From contig JBAIZL010000002.1 in assembly GCA_036971475.1 (NCBI GenBank), positions 352,469,582-352,533,581 of the forward strand: 64,000 nt of DNA, in the 5' to 3' direction. The position numbers and the translations under genes were made by a program. A model generated the notes under the pieces. That model was given only the letters and a program-made list of their open reading frames with translations. It ran no database searches and was not told the origin of the DNA. The stretch comes from Prosapia bicincta (lineage: Eukaryota; Arthropoda; Insecta; Hemiptera; Cercopidae). Positions 9,605 through 20,397 of this stretch are shown piece after piece. Position 1 is the stretch's first letter; the number at the start of each line of letters is the position of its first letter.

Positions 9605-11031
9605 ACACACGTTCTAACGATTCTCTAATCCAATATAGTCTAGCCGATAGTGAATTATTCCTCATTGGTGAGTGAAACTGCAAGAATGAAGTGAAAGAGT
9701 TGGTTATTACTATTCCAACGTTCTACACTCTCCTTTGGCCCAACACTTGTCCTAACAGCCAAGTTCCTCATGAAAGTAAAATTATTTCTCAGAGATTCAG
9801 AAATGCCTGTCAGCCGGAAAAATTCCGGAACCAGGTAAATGAATTTCCCTTGACCAGCTCTGACTTCCCTCAGTTTAGTTTTGGTAACCAACAACGGCTA
9901 GTCTTTTTGTTTTAGTTGTGCATTATATTTTTCTCTAAAATATGTAACGTATGTGATATCCTGAGTGTCTCTTTTGAAAGTATTCAATGGGGTTGGCTTA
10001 AAGTCAATGTCGTCAATTCTGTATGTCCTGGTATTATAACCTGTAAGCACCGTAGTTTCAACGATAGCTTTAGTGAAGACATCCTAAAATTGTCTGGATG
10101 CTCTTGCAGTATGTCATTGTAGACTTTAAGTACAGTGTCCTTTCTCATCACCTTAAATGTCACTTCTGCACACATCAGGATGTTTTGGTCGTATTGCCTT
10201 ATTGAAGTTACATACCCCGGCCAAATTTCAAGGCCAAGATCAGCATGATCAACCTTATTCCGAGCATCATAAAAATCTCTGCCAACAAGCTGAAGTTTTA
10301 AGTATCTCAGACATTTTCGGGATATCATATTGTAAAAGTGCAGGTAGTGGTAGTCACCAAATAGCAAATCTCCTACAAGTTTGAGAGTTATACGAATATT
10401 TTTATCATCTGTAGCTCTGGCTGAAAACAACTCCAGTGGATCTGGAGCTAGGCGGTTGCTGGTGTACAGTATTGTACCATCAAATATATATTGCCCTAGA
10501 ACATTCATATGTGGACGAATTAGGCTTCGTTTAATCTCCAAGGTGTCATCTTCAGGGGCGAAATCTACTTGGTACTGATATAAACAGCAATCCGTTTTTG
10601 TAAGTAGGCGAAAATAGTTTGCTTGTAAAGTTACAGCAGTGCCAGAGTTTCCTTTCTTGTTATATAGCGACGCAGGTCTCGTTTTATTAAGATTTTCAGT
10701 ATTTATTTGCCGTCTTCCACGAAGACTTCCTCTCCCCAACTGCTGGGAACCATTTCCGTTCCCATTTCCATTTCCACCTTCACTTTCTAATTTCATTCTG
10801 CAAAGTTTAGAAGTAATTTGAGCTGCATTACCACCTGGGCCAGGACCATCTCTGTGAGATGATCTTCCTCCTGAAACTGGAGCATGCGAAGCTTGAGGTC
10901 TTTGAAAACCTGGTGGTTCGTGAGGTACACTAGCACCAGGTGGTTACCTAGAAGTGGCTTGTAACCCAGAAGTGTGTGATAATCCAGCTGTTGGAGGGGC
11001 TTCACCTGGCCTAGTCGCTATCTGCTGTTGG
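9605..11031 (-). pseudogene. Piwi-derived repeat unit D (almost complete), minus strand
   Basis: Reading leftward from 11031, the unit lacks the first 35 or so codons, then has the Pro/Gly-rich N-terminus. An open frame of 270 codons (10796 to 9984) covers GNGNGNGSQQLGRGSLRGRR, the N domain and PAZ, and runs on in the shifted frame (MSSLKLSLKLRCLQVIIPG). The remaining linker, with TAG, lies at 9650-9980. Shared founder lesions are present (TAA near the end of the Pro-rich part, the frameshift after HPDNF, TAG in the linker). There is no piggyBac insert. At 11031 it joins virus-like sequence directly. Confidence 0.9.
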
Positions 11032-11342
11032 TTATAGACTGTTCGAAACAGAAGGAATCTGTGAAGATTTCAACAGTTGATATCAGGTTAGAATTTGTGA
11101 CAGCAGAAATTATTCCTGACAAAACGGCTGCTTACTGTTTGATTTTACACGATACGATAGTAACTTTGCGCCTCTCACAGGGAGTGTAAAGAGTGTCGTA
11201 GAGGTTTTATGTTTTGATCAGTGGGAGGGGGCGATGTATATAAGAACGTCGGTTGGAGTTGTTTTCATTTAAAACTTTGATCTCGGCCAGTCAAGAGCAC
11301 TTTAAACACATTCATAGTTAGAAAGGACCTTGAACGCACATA
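11032..11342 (+). promoter_or_regulatory. Virus-like upstream region with TATA box
   Basis: No ORF is seen. TATATAAG at 11237-11244 lies about 100 bp before the first ATG (11343) of the virus-like gene and fits a TATA-type promoter. GC content rises here relative to the flanks, in keeping with the following gene. The left edge is the junction with the Piwi unit. Confidence 0.45.
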
Positions 11343-12224
11343 ATGAACACATGTAGTGAGACGGAAGCACCTTTAGCGGATAGTGTTAAGTTGGAAGAAA
11401 ACGTGGATGATACGGTTTCTAATGAAAATTCAAACGAAACTCGTGTAGAAATACCAGAGTTTTAAGACGTTGACAACACTCTAGCCTCGCTCTATAACAA
11501 CGCAATACGTCTGACGATAATGAAAAGGAACAGGGAAGACGATCTTGAAGAGGACATAAGCGATAAGTTTATCGGTGCCTATCTCCGTGCTTTGTACCCT
11601 CTAACTGCATGCATGGGAAAGAATGTGACCGTAGGGGTTTTTGAGTCTCTGTATCTTTCGCCAGGCGTGCTCATCAACCACTCCAAAAGATACACATTGT
11701 TTACAGCGGATTCGTTCAAGACGTTTGTCGGCTACTTGAACGTTTTCGAAACCTTCCTAGCCTGTAGAGAAACCGGAAAAAAGACAGGTTTGATATTACC
11801 CGGAACAGATATCGAAGTTGACACCGTAAAGATATACAGTAAACACTACGTTCGTATTAAAGATTATTAACGGAACGGGGAAAAGGTTATTTTGAAGCCT
11901 AGAGATTTTTACGTACTGAATGGTGTGGTTCCTGCCGTTGAAAGGTACTTGGAACAGTTGAAGTTGTCTAAGGAAAGTATTAGAGACTAAGTAGATGCTT
12001 GTTTAAAAGGTGGGATTGGTGAGCCACCAGAGTACGTGTACATTGATTATAGCATATACAACCGGTTGCCACAAGAGGTTGAACTCAATAGACAGCTGTT
12101 GCTTATGTTGCATCAAGAAACGAACGTCGAAGACGAGGAGGAAGATATCAAGAACGTTGAACCGATAACGTCGGGGGAAGATGAGAACGTTATGAGCATT
12201 CTTCCTAAGCACGAAGAGGTATAA
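11343..12224 (+). pseudogene. Virus-like hypothetical gene with three in-frame TAA codons
   Basis: One reading frame runs 293 codons from the ATG at 11343 to the TAA at 12222-12224, interrupted only by TAA at 11463, 11868 and 11988. No frameshift is needed. The product is acidic at both ends (ENVDDTVSNENSNE near residue 30; NVEDEEEDIKNVE near residue 260) with a folded-looking middle (FIGAYLRALYPLTACMGKNV, LFTADSFKTFVGYLNVFETF). I do not recognise the family. Codon use and GC content resemble the adintovirus-like block at 41.9-49.8 kb, and the next ORF follows with its own TATA box, so an origin in a Polinton/adintovirus-like element is likely but not proven. Confidence 0.6.
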
Positions 12225-12227
12225 AAG
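12220..12227 (+). promoter_or_regulatory. TATA box (TATAAAAG) overlapping the upstream stop codon
   Basis: TATAAAAG starts within the last sense codon and spans the stop of the preceding gene; it lies 76 bp before the ATG at 12303. Promoters overlapping the upstream gene's end are typical of compact viral genomes. Confidence 0.5.
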
Positions 12228-12302
12228 GCGACAAAGATCGAGACCTATTCGCAGTCTGCGTCCGGACGTTTTGGGGATTAGAGGACAAGGAAAAAACAAA
12301 TA

Positions 12303-12425
12303 ATGGAACTATCTGCTTGCGTGTTAGAGTTGCAATGTTTTAAAGGAGAGTGTAACGCGTTTACAGTGTAGGAACTCGTATTATTGGACCTACAAACAAA
12401 CGCTACCTACACGTTCCTGTTTAAA
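12303..12425 (+). pseudogene. Truncated virus-like hypothetical gene
   Basis: The ATG at 12303 follows a TATA box by 76 bp and opens MELSACVLELQCFKGECNAF, then an in-frame TAG (12369), then ELVLLDLQTNATYTFLFKPP. The frame is lost at about 12425, where AT-rich flank-module sequence starts. Only some 40 codons of the start survive. The function is not recognised. It is the second gene of the virus-like fragment. Confidence 0.5.
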
Positions 12426-12835
12426 CCGCCTATTTTTAGGCTATTTATATATCCACTCATAGTATACTCAATTTCACAAAAATTCACTTGATATTTTAAA
12501 ATTATCACATAAACACATCTGGCAGTTAGAAAATTAAATGTAAAATGACATTTCTTGTAGATAATATTTAAAGCATAGAATTAGACTAGTATGTTATAAT
12601 TTCTTAACCGTATCTAGAATTAGGACATTAAGTACTTACGTTTTTCGATATTCTAAGCAAATGTAGTAGCCCATGATGTGCGAAGTTGCTCATTTCTGTG
12701 AAAACCTGCAAGAAAGAAATTAATATTTATTACATAAACGAAGACTATTCTGGCCTATCGTTTTAATAGTTTCTAGAAATACAATGAAATACACACATTC
12801 TCCAGATATTATAATCAAACGTAGTCTAGCCGAAA
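12426..12835 (-). other. Piwi flank module with splice-flanked 66-bp exon-like segment
   Basis: On the minus strand a 66-bp segment (12640-12705) is preceded by TTAATTTCTTTCTTGCAG (acceptor-like) and followed by GTAAGTACTT (donor-like). It matches 7619-7683 closely, with the splice signals kept. The module ends at 12835 with the CGTAGTCTAGCCGAAAG piece of the Piwi array's linker region, where the 114-bp repeat takes over. Confidence 0.5.
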
Positions 12836-13320
12836 GTGTATTTCACTCAAAGAAACCAAGGTTAAGGTTATTATTATAAAAAGAAAGTGGCAGTGTAATC
12901 CACTGCTGGAAACCAAAGTTAGGTATAGTGAATTTAAAATGGAGAGGCAGTGTATTTCACTCAAAGAAACCAAGGTTAAGTTTATTGAAATAAAAACAAA
13001 TTAGCATTGCAATCCACTGCCGGATACAAAGATGAGGTGTAGAGCATCTTAAATGGAGAGGTAGTGTATTTCACTCACAGAAACAAGGTATAAGGTAATG
13101 AATATAAAAAAAAAGTGGCAGTGTAATCCACTGCTGGAAATAAAAAATAGGTGTAGTGAACTTAAAATGGAGGGACAGTGTATTTCACTCAAAGAAACCA
13201 AGGTTAAGGTTATTATTATAAAAAGAAAGTGGCAGTGTAATCCACTGCTGGAAACCAAAGTTAGGTATAGTGAATTTAAAATGGAGAGGCAGTGTATTTC
13301 ACTCAAAGAAACCAAGGTTA
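12836..13320. repeat. 114-bp tandem repeat, four units plus a partial fifth
   Basis: Units start at 12836, 12950, 13064, 13178 and 13292, each exactly 114 bp, beginning GTGTATTTCACTCAAAGAAA. Units one and four are nearly identical; two and three are diverged. The repeat butts against the broken RNase H end of the gypsy element. Since 114 is a multiple of three, the minus strand stays open through it and extends the RNase H frame by a 38-residue repeat; this is probably accidental. Confidence 0.9.
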
Positions 13321-13329
13321 TAAATTTGG

Positions 13330-14526
13330 TCTGTATAAATTTTAATTTTCTCCCAAATAAATAAGGCCTAAAATGTTTTGTTGCCCATACGATTGCTAAT
13401 AACTCTTTTTCAATCGCAGAGTAATTAGTTTCGCTGTCGTTTAAAGTTCTGCTGGCATACGCTATAGGAAGGGCTTTTCCATTTTTGTCCTGGCTTAAAA
13501 TTGCTCCTAGTGCATAATAATTAGCGTCTGTCGTTAGAGTAAATTCCTTTTCGAAGTCTGTGTATTGTAGAAATGGCTCATTAGTCAATATATTTTTACA
13601 TGTTTCGAAGCATTCTATAAAGTCGGGATTTTCGATATTTATTTTCGCATTCTTCTTCAAACAATTAGTAAATGGTTTTGTTATTTTGGCAAAGTTTTTA
13701 ATAAATTTCCGATAATAGCCTAATAGTCCTAAAAATCCTTTAATTTGTTTGGTGGTTTTAGGTATTGGGTAGTAGTCCTTGATTACTAAAATCTTTTCGG
13801 AATTCGGTTTTACGCCATTCGGTGTCACAACATGTCCCAAATATGCTACTTCTTTTCTTAAAAATTCTGTTTTATGCAGCTGTACTTTAAAGTTGGCTTT
13901 GCATAATCTGTCGAAAACTTCTTCAAGTCTTCCTATATGTTCCTGAAGGCTAGTGGAATAAATTATAATGTCATCTAAATAAACTAGGCATGTTTCATTT
14001 TGGAATACTCTCAGAATATTGTTAATAATTCTTTGAAATGTAGGGGGCTATTCTTTAGTCCAAAAGGCATTCTTAAAAATTCGTAGTGTCCTGTTTCCGT
14101 TGAAAATGCTGTTTTTTTAATGCTATTTTTATCCATCTCTACTTGGTGAAATACTGAGGCTAGATCTAAAGTTGTAAAATACTGGGATCGTCCTAATTTA
14201 TCTAATATGTCTGTAATGTTCGGCAAGGGAAATTTATCGTCACTTGTTTTTTTGTTTAATCCTCTAAAATCTATTACTAATCGAAATTTTCTTTTGCCAG
14301 AAGCGTCTTGTTTTTTGGGTACAATCCAGACAGGAGAGTTCCATGGAGAATTTGAAGGTCTAATAATTCCTTGTTTAAGCATGTCCTCAGTTTGTTTATT
14401 AATTTCGTTCTTGTAAATCTCTGGATATCTATAATTTCTAGAGTATACGGGAATTTCATCAGTAGTCCTAATAACATCTTTTATTTGGTTGGTAAACGTT
14501 AAATCGTTTCCCTCATAAATCTGCAT
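13330..14526 (-). pseudogene. Reverse transcriptase and RNase H (gypsy pol), frameshifted and truncated
   Basis: From 14526 leftward: the RT fingers ([30 protein letters not shown]), the palm with [16 protein letters not shown] holding the first catalytic Asp, and [19 protein letters not shown]. Then a frameshift near 14020, the YLDD motif near 13975 ([11 protein letters not shown]), and [13 protein letters not shown]. RNase H follows with [14 protein letters not shown] and [14 protein letters not shown], and ends at [12 protein letters not shown]. The order and motifs fit Ty3/gypsy pol. The frame then runs on into tandem repeat. Confidence 0.92.
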
Positions 14527-15289
14527 AATCTTCTATTAAACTTGTAATAGCGGATTTTTCTTCTAAGTTCATATGTTCCATCCTAAATTTTGATAAATCT
14601 AAATTTTTTCTTCTCGATTTTTTTTGTTTATAATCTAATAAATTGAAATTAGTGTTCGTTTGCATTGTATCAGGTTCAAGGATATTGTATTCTTCTAAAG
14701 ATTTTAATTCTAATGGTTCATTCACTGTTAATTTTACATTTTCTTCTGTGTTGTTTATAATAGGGCAATAGGCTTCTCCCTTGTGTACTGAGACTATACA
14801 CTGCGGAATTTCTAATCCATTTAAGTGTCTGTATGGTAAGAGTCCTTCTCCATCTTGAATATTTTGTATTCTAAATTTATTCGTTTGGCTAGTGCGGGCT
14901 TGTATAAAATAACTTGTTTCTTTTTTAGCGTTCTGTTCCTGACATTCGCCTTTATTATTATTATTATTGTTCTGTTCTTCTGTGTTAAAATATTTAATCG
15001 GGATTTGTTTATTGCGAAATATTAATTTATCATTCACAAAATTTAAGTTAATTTTCAATTCTTATATGTTATCTAATCCAAGGAGGAAGTCAAAATCTTT
15101 ATGGAAATCAAATAAATAGAATTTGGTTGTTTCTTTTCCTAAAAGTGGTAGTGTACAACAGTATTTTTCTTTTGATACTCCATGAGCTGTACTCACTTCA
15201 AATGGTTCTTGTTTTAGGGTGTTTTTGAAAAATTGGAAAGCTATTGATTTTTTATTAAATGATCTCGTGCTTCCAGTGTCAATCAGCAT
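14513..15289 (-). pseudogene. Aspartic protease and linker (gypsy pol)
   Basis: MLIDTGSTRSFNKKSIAF at the start (15289) has the DTG catalytic triad of retropepsins, and FDFLLGLDNI is the usual second landmark of this group. A stop at about 15062 separates it from a 181-codon linker frame (15058-14513) that leads into reverse transcriptase. Both are parts of one original polyprotein. Confidence 0.85.
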
Positions 15290-15291
15290 CT

Positions 15292-16439
15292 TTAGGTTAG
15301 TCTTGGGATCGTGGATGTACGGTAGTTCATTTGTGTCGTCTTCGATATGCTATATGGAAAATGTCTTTTTATTGTGGTTAGTCCTAAAAAATGATTTTGG
15401 GTGTCATCGTCCCCTTGAGTGAATCCACATGCGTTTTCCTCTTGCGTTGAATTATCAAAGTCAATGGAGCTTTCAGGATCCTCTTGCTGTTCATAATCCG
15501 TTTGATCGGTCAGATAAGAGTCAGTCAATCGGTTCATAGTTTGATCGTAATTCTCTTCTTCTATTAGTTTCCCTGTCATCTGATAAAGTCTATTTTGTCT
15601 AATTGTGTTCCCTGTTTGACGTGTGGAAATTATCATTGGTTCTGGTTCAAATTTTTGATGAACTTTTAGTGGTGTGTAATTATTGGATTGTCTCGGCTGT
15701 TGATTTTGTTGTACGTATGAGTTAGGTTTAGTAAATTGGTTAGGGTTATTTTAGTAGTTGGGCCTATAATTTTGGAAGGTTTGTTTGTTAGGAATGAGTT
15801 TGCAAGTAGGCGGGTATTGTGGGGCCCTAGGTGGGATGTTCCGTTTAATATTTTTAAATAATTTGTTATTTTTAAATTTAAAATCATTAGTAAGCATGTT
15901 AAGTGCTTCGCTAAGAGAATCTGGATTTTTTTTGTGCGCATTAGCGATCCTACGGGTTCATGTAAACCATTAAGGAGAACTCTTAACCCTAATTTCTGCA
16001 CATATTCTATTAAAACATCTTTGGCCAATTGTCTTTGAGGCTCTTTATTAATAAAAAACGAGATTTGTAAATTTAATCATTTTTGAATTCTTTCGTAAAA
16101 CTTAAAAGGTGATTCATTATTTTCTTGTTTTAATTCGGCCATTTCTAAATTTAAAGTAAAGCAATCTCTTTTGTCTGAATAGCTGGTTAACAATACTTTT
16201 TTAATCTCATACCAATTATAAGAATTTGAATTTACTACCATTTCTAATGTTTGGCCTTTTAACTTAGCTAGTATAGAAGAAAATAGGTATTCGTTTTGAA
16301 AGTCTTCTGGATCATCAGATACATAAAACTTACTGACTATTTTATCACATACTGATATAAATCTAATGAGCATAGTAGGCTCTCCATTATACTCACTAAT
16401 CATGTCAAGATATTCCTTCTTTAATGTTGGCGTTGCCAT
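15292..16439 (-). pseudogene. Gag (gypsy), broken into several frames
   Basis: The ATG at 16439 starts MATPTLKKEYLDMISEYNGE, a pattern of 17.6/297-type Gag, with capsid-like sequence to 16077. It is broken there and continues in another frame (16028-15666) and then 15636-15292, with Asn/Gln-rich and acidic sequence and no clear CCHC zinc knuckle. It leads toward protease. Gag forms the particle that packages the element RNA. Confidence 0.8.
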
Positions 16440-16776
16440 TTTAAATTATTATTTTCTTTAAAATAATAAAAATTAAAATCACTGATATAAATTAAAAAGT
16501 ATTTACTCTACTTTTCTTAATTCTATTTCTTACGATCTACTTACAAGTGGATCCAAAATACTTTGCTCATTGAACAAATTTTCACTTTTCACTGTCCACG
16601 ATATTTACTCGTGCTCTTAATAGATATGCGCTCTATTAAGTCGTTGTAGATATTCACTCTAGTAAAGTTTTCTTGATGCCATTACAGATATGCGCTCTGT
16701 AATGAATCGAGTTTTTGCAGTATCTCGGTTAACGATTGAAATCGATAAAAATTATGTTCATTAATTCTCCCGAGAT

Positions 16777-16794
16777 GTCCTACCGACTACGCCA
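16777..16794 (-). other. Primer binding site of the gypsy element
   Basis: Directly inside the 5' LTR, the minus strand reads TGGCGTAGTCGGTAGGAC, close to the 3' end complement of tRNA-Ser used by 17.6/297 relatives. Its T is shared with the LTR end GTAACT. Confidence 0.75.
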
Positions 16795-17400
16795 GTTACG
16801 TGTTATATTAAGCTTGAAAGGCTTTTAAAAATGATTTTATTTTTACAAACCTTTGTTAATTACGAAACATTTAATCATTCATTATAAATTTGGTCATTGT
16901 TCTAAAAAACTTTTTAGCCATTGTACTTTTTATATATCATATTTTTATTTCAAGATAATTGAAACAATACCTAATTGTTCTGTAAATAGCATGCGTGAAA
17001 AGTGCTTCGAATTGATCCATTATATCAGAATAATAGAATGATTAGGTCATTTATAATTATTAGAGCCTTGAAATATTCAATTACATATGGCTAAGTGAAG
17101 CCAATTTCCATTTTTAAAACTAGGCAATTATTTCTGTACATAATCAACACTGACAAAACAAATATACCTGGTTATGTAAAAAGTCTAAGGTAATCGAAAA
17201 AATAAGACTTGTTAAAGGCTTAAAGTTATGACGACTTAAAGCCTAAAATAATTAAAAAAGACAAAAATAAATTCATAGTAAGTATACAACTTTGTAAAAT
17301 CCTTTTTTTAAACAAAACCCATCACTGTGTTATAATATCTTAGAACATAGCTGTGAAAGTATCACTTTAGGATTGATCTCGTTAAAAATATATTGTAACT
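16794..17400 (-). repeat. 5' LTR of the gypsy element
   Basis: The ends are an inverted pair, AGTTAC (minus-strand start at 17400) and GTAACT (end at 16794), as in the gypsy/17.6 group, giving a 607-bp LTR directly followed by the primer site. No partner LTR is present, so identity and age cannot be estimated. Confidence 0.75.
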
Positions 17401-18959
17401 CACGCCCCTCGGCGGTTTTGGCCGCACTAGTATAATGTATAAATTTTTGATTTAGTTTTAAATTTCGATGTTTATTTTGAAATTAGTTTTGCTTTTTAAA
17501 TATGTTTTACTGGATAATTATTTCGTTTTCGGGGTTATGCAGTGGATTTAAATATATGTTTTTGAATTATTATATTTATTCAAAAAAGTATTTTTTCCTA
17601 AAGGGTTACAAAGAGATATCATAGAGTTTTTTAAATGTTAATATTGGGTTTATTTGGTTTACGTGTTGAACCAGAGAACTTGAACAAAGGGGTATAAGTT
17701 TTCATGGAAATTTTTACTTTGGGTAGAACAAGAAATGAAATAAAATTATAAATTTAATAATACGTTTTTAAACCTGCTTTTAAACTGTGCTTGTTATATA
17801 TTTTACTGAGAAAATTAAAAAATTTAGTAGCTTGCAAATTGAGTTCAAATTTTATTTTATAAAGAAATTTTTTTGAAAAATCCTACTCCAAAGCTTAAAG
17901 GGTTAAATCTACTAGAGGTAGGTTTTTTTAAATCTAGTGACTGGTTCTCTGACAGATTTTGTCAAGCATTATCACAGGTTCTGGGATAGTTCAGAAATGC
18001 TTGCTCAACATTATACCGTGGTCGGAAGACTGGCTGCTGTAACAACATAAAACACACACGCTCACGAGCACGCACACACACGAACGAACATACATGCACG
18101 CACGCACTCTCAGGCACGCAAAAACACATACACACACACACACACAAACGCGAACGTACGCGCGCACTCACGTATACACTATCAGAAAATCTATTTTCAA
18201 GTTATTCTGAAACTTATCTTATTTCATATTGGTAAGTCTTTAGGTTATCCAGTAAAACATAGGATTTATACACTCTTCCTGTTAAATGTCTTCTGTGATC
18301 ATCGTTCATTTCGGACGTTTACTATCATACACTCAGTTATTATTAGGCTTAACATCAGAGACAAGTTAAATATTATCCAACTGTACCCAACCTAACATAA
18401 CCTTAATTTAGACTCTCTTTACTTATTGTACATGGAAAGTGATTACTCATGTACATGGAAAGGCAATACTCATTTGTTATTCCCAAAACCCACATTGGCC
18501 AACCGTCATTAGTAAAACCTGCACATCTTCATTTTAGAAAATTTTACATCTTCAAAATCTAGTTGTAAAATGCCAATACCGCATCTATTAGACAGGTATG
18601 CGATGAAAAAATTGTAGGATATTTAACTTGTGATTTTAACAGTATTTTGAGTGTAGATAACGGAAAAATAGTAAAAACATTCTATCACCTATAGATAAGT
18701 CACAAATTGTACCTGAAATATTCTTATTAAATGGGTTTCAGGGTTTGGTATGAGTTCGATGTTTATGTATTATATAGCCTATATAAGCGGTAAATTGAGT
18801 CTGAATTATGGAGCTTTAATGATGAACAAGTTACTAAAAAGCCTAAAAATCACAGTGATGACTGTTATTTTTGTTCTTGTTCAGTGCAATGTTTCAATTT
18901 AAAAAACAGAACGGATATTTCATACCCCACCAACATACGTTCAGCTGTTCGCCCTGTTC
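17401..18959. other. AT-rich intergenic DNA with imperfect CA/CG-rich stretch
   Basis: No gene was recognised. Near 18050-18175 the sequence is an imperfect CA-rich run (ACACACAC with CGCACG interruptions); the Cys/Val ORF over it on the minus strand is a repeat artefact. A short direct repeat, GTACATGGAAAG, occurs near 18430 and 18450. Confidence 0.5.
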
Positions 18960-19400
18960 CTCATAGACCTGACTTGCCTATTCCTTCCTTGCGAATACCT
19001 TGGACAACATTTTAGACCATTTAGACGCACAAACACATAGTAGCAATAGCGACAGTGATGACAGCTACGATCCAGGTACCAATGACCCTGATCTCTTCTC
19101 TCAATCAGACTTGCACGATTTAGTACGAGATCTGGGCCTCTCAAAGGACTTAGCAGAAGTTTTAGGGTCTAGACTTAAAGAAATACATATGTTAGCCTCG
19201 GGTGTTTCATTTTCATGGTATCGATTTAGAGAAAGGGAATTTGTCTCTTTTTTACACAAGAGGGTGACCTAGTTTTCTGCAAAAATGTACCCGGCGTCAT
19301 TGAAATGTTCAACATAACGTATGAACCAGAGGAATGGAGACTTTTCATCGATTCATCAAAAAGAAGTTTGAAAGCTGTACTTCTTCACAATGGGAACTAA
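18960..19400 (+). pseudogene. Transposon-associated insect gene fragment, frameshifted
   Basis: The frame from 19000 has a Ser/Asp-rich start then LHDLVRDLGLSKDLAEVLGS. After a one-base frameshift near 19265 it continues GDLVFCKNVPG and EEWRLFIDSSKRSLKAVLLH before a stop after HNGN. This LSK...LGSRL and EWRLFIDSSK pattern belongs to an uncharacterised protein found in many copies in insect genomes and usually taken as mobile-element-borne; its role is unknown. The C-terminal part is missing. Confidence 0.6.
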
Positions 19401-20314
19401 TATGCTTCTGTGCATGTTAATAAAATATTTTATTATGTTAAATTTGTAAATAATTTTGTTTAAAAATGTGTAAATATAATTAATGAATTATATATGAAAT
19501 GTAGGATTTAAATATGTGAAAAATAACGAACTTTTAATTAATTATTTGTGAAGATAAAGAGAGAGTTAAATGTGTTTTATTTGAAAAGATAACTATTTTA
19601 GTTTAAAATCAGTAATTAAATGTATTATAAAAACTTACGGTATTTGAATTTATCCTGTGTTGAACAACCAATAAAAACTTTTAGTTTTTCCAACTGATAA
19701 ATAATGATTATAAAATCAAAGTACAGTTTTAATTAAATTTCATTAATTAATAAATATATAAAATTTAGAACCTAATGTTTCTTCAAACGAGTTCTCTCCT
19801 GAGAACAATTTTATTGAGCTATTCTAAAAATTAGTTGGTTTTTTGTATTGAAGCCCAGAGACGATGTCTAAAAATTAGTTGGTTTTTTGTATTGAAGCCC
19901 AGAGACGATGTCTACTGGCAGATCATGTTTAAAGAACACAGGAGCCTTTTAAAATAGGTATCTTAAACATGATCATATTTTGCACGTCCCCTTGCTGTGC
20001 CTGCAGATCTCATGAAGTGGTAAGAATCTTTGAAAATTTTGTGTGTTCATATAAATGTTGTTTCTTTCCAGCTGACTATTTTACTGACATGTGTGACTAA
20101 ATACAGACCCAACAAACCTGCCAACCTACTTAGGGGAGGTCGTACTAACGTTAAGGTAGAAGTCAGCGGGAATAGGCTTGCATTTGGGCGTGGTACCTTA
20201 CGCGGGAACACAAGGCAAATTTTAGGGATCTTAACATGGTACACAAAACGGTGTGAGCAGCAGATATATAAATATAAAATAAATAAATTTATTTATTTGC
20301 AACGCAAGGGACGT

Positions 20315-20318
<4 letters not shown>
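19401..20318. other. AT-rich DNA with a 44-bp direct duplication
   Basis: No gene was seen. A 44-bp unit starting TCTAAAAATTAGTTGG is duplicated exactly in tandem at 19823 and 19867. The 128-codon plus-strand ORF over 20030-20416 ends in the GT repeat and is not credible as a gene. Confidence 0.6.

Positions 20319-20396
<78 letters not shown>
20319..20396. repeat. (GT)39 microsatellite
   Basis: This is an uninterrupted GT run of 78 bases. Confidence 0.98.

Positions 20397-20397
<1 letters not shown>

Larger units (their letters stand above)
13321..17400 (-). mobile_element. Ty3/gypsy LTR retrotransposon, 17.6/297-like, 3' truncated
   Basis: On the minus strand the order is 5' LTR (17400-16794), primer site, gag, protease, reverse transcriptase and RNase H. 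The element breaks in RNase H at about 13330; integrase, any envelope-like gene and the 3' LTR are gone, replaced by the 114-bp repeat. Several frameshifts split the coding part. The retrotransposon copies itself through RNA; this copy cannot. The missing 3' LTR means no target duplication can be checked. Confidence 0.9.

Noticed and set aside
12003..12299. 98-codon minus-strand ORF over the virus-like gene
   Set aside because: It is antisense to the longer plus-strand frame, which has acidic protein-like composition and its own TATA box.
17962..18171. 69-codon Cys/Val-rich minus-strand ORF
   Set aside because: It is the translation of a CA-rich low-complexity run.
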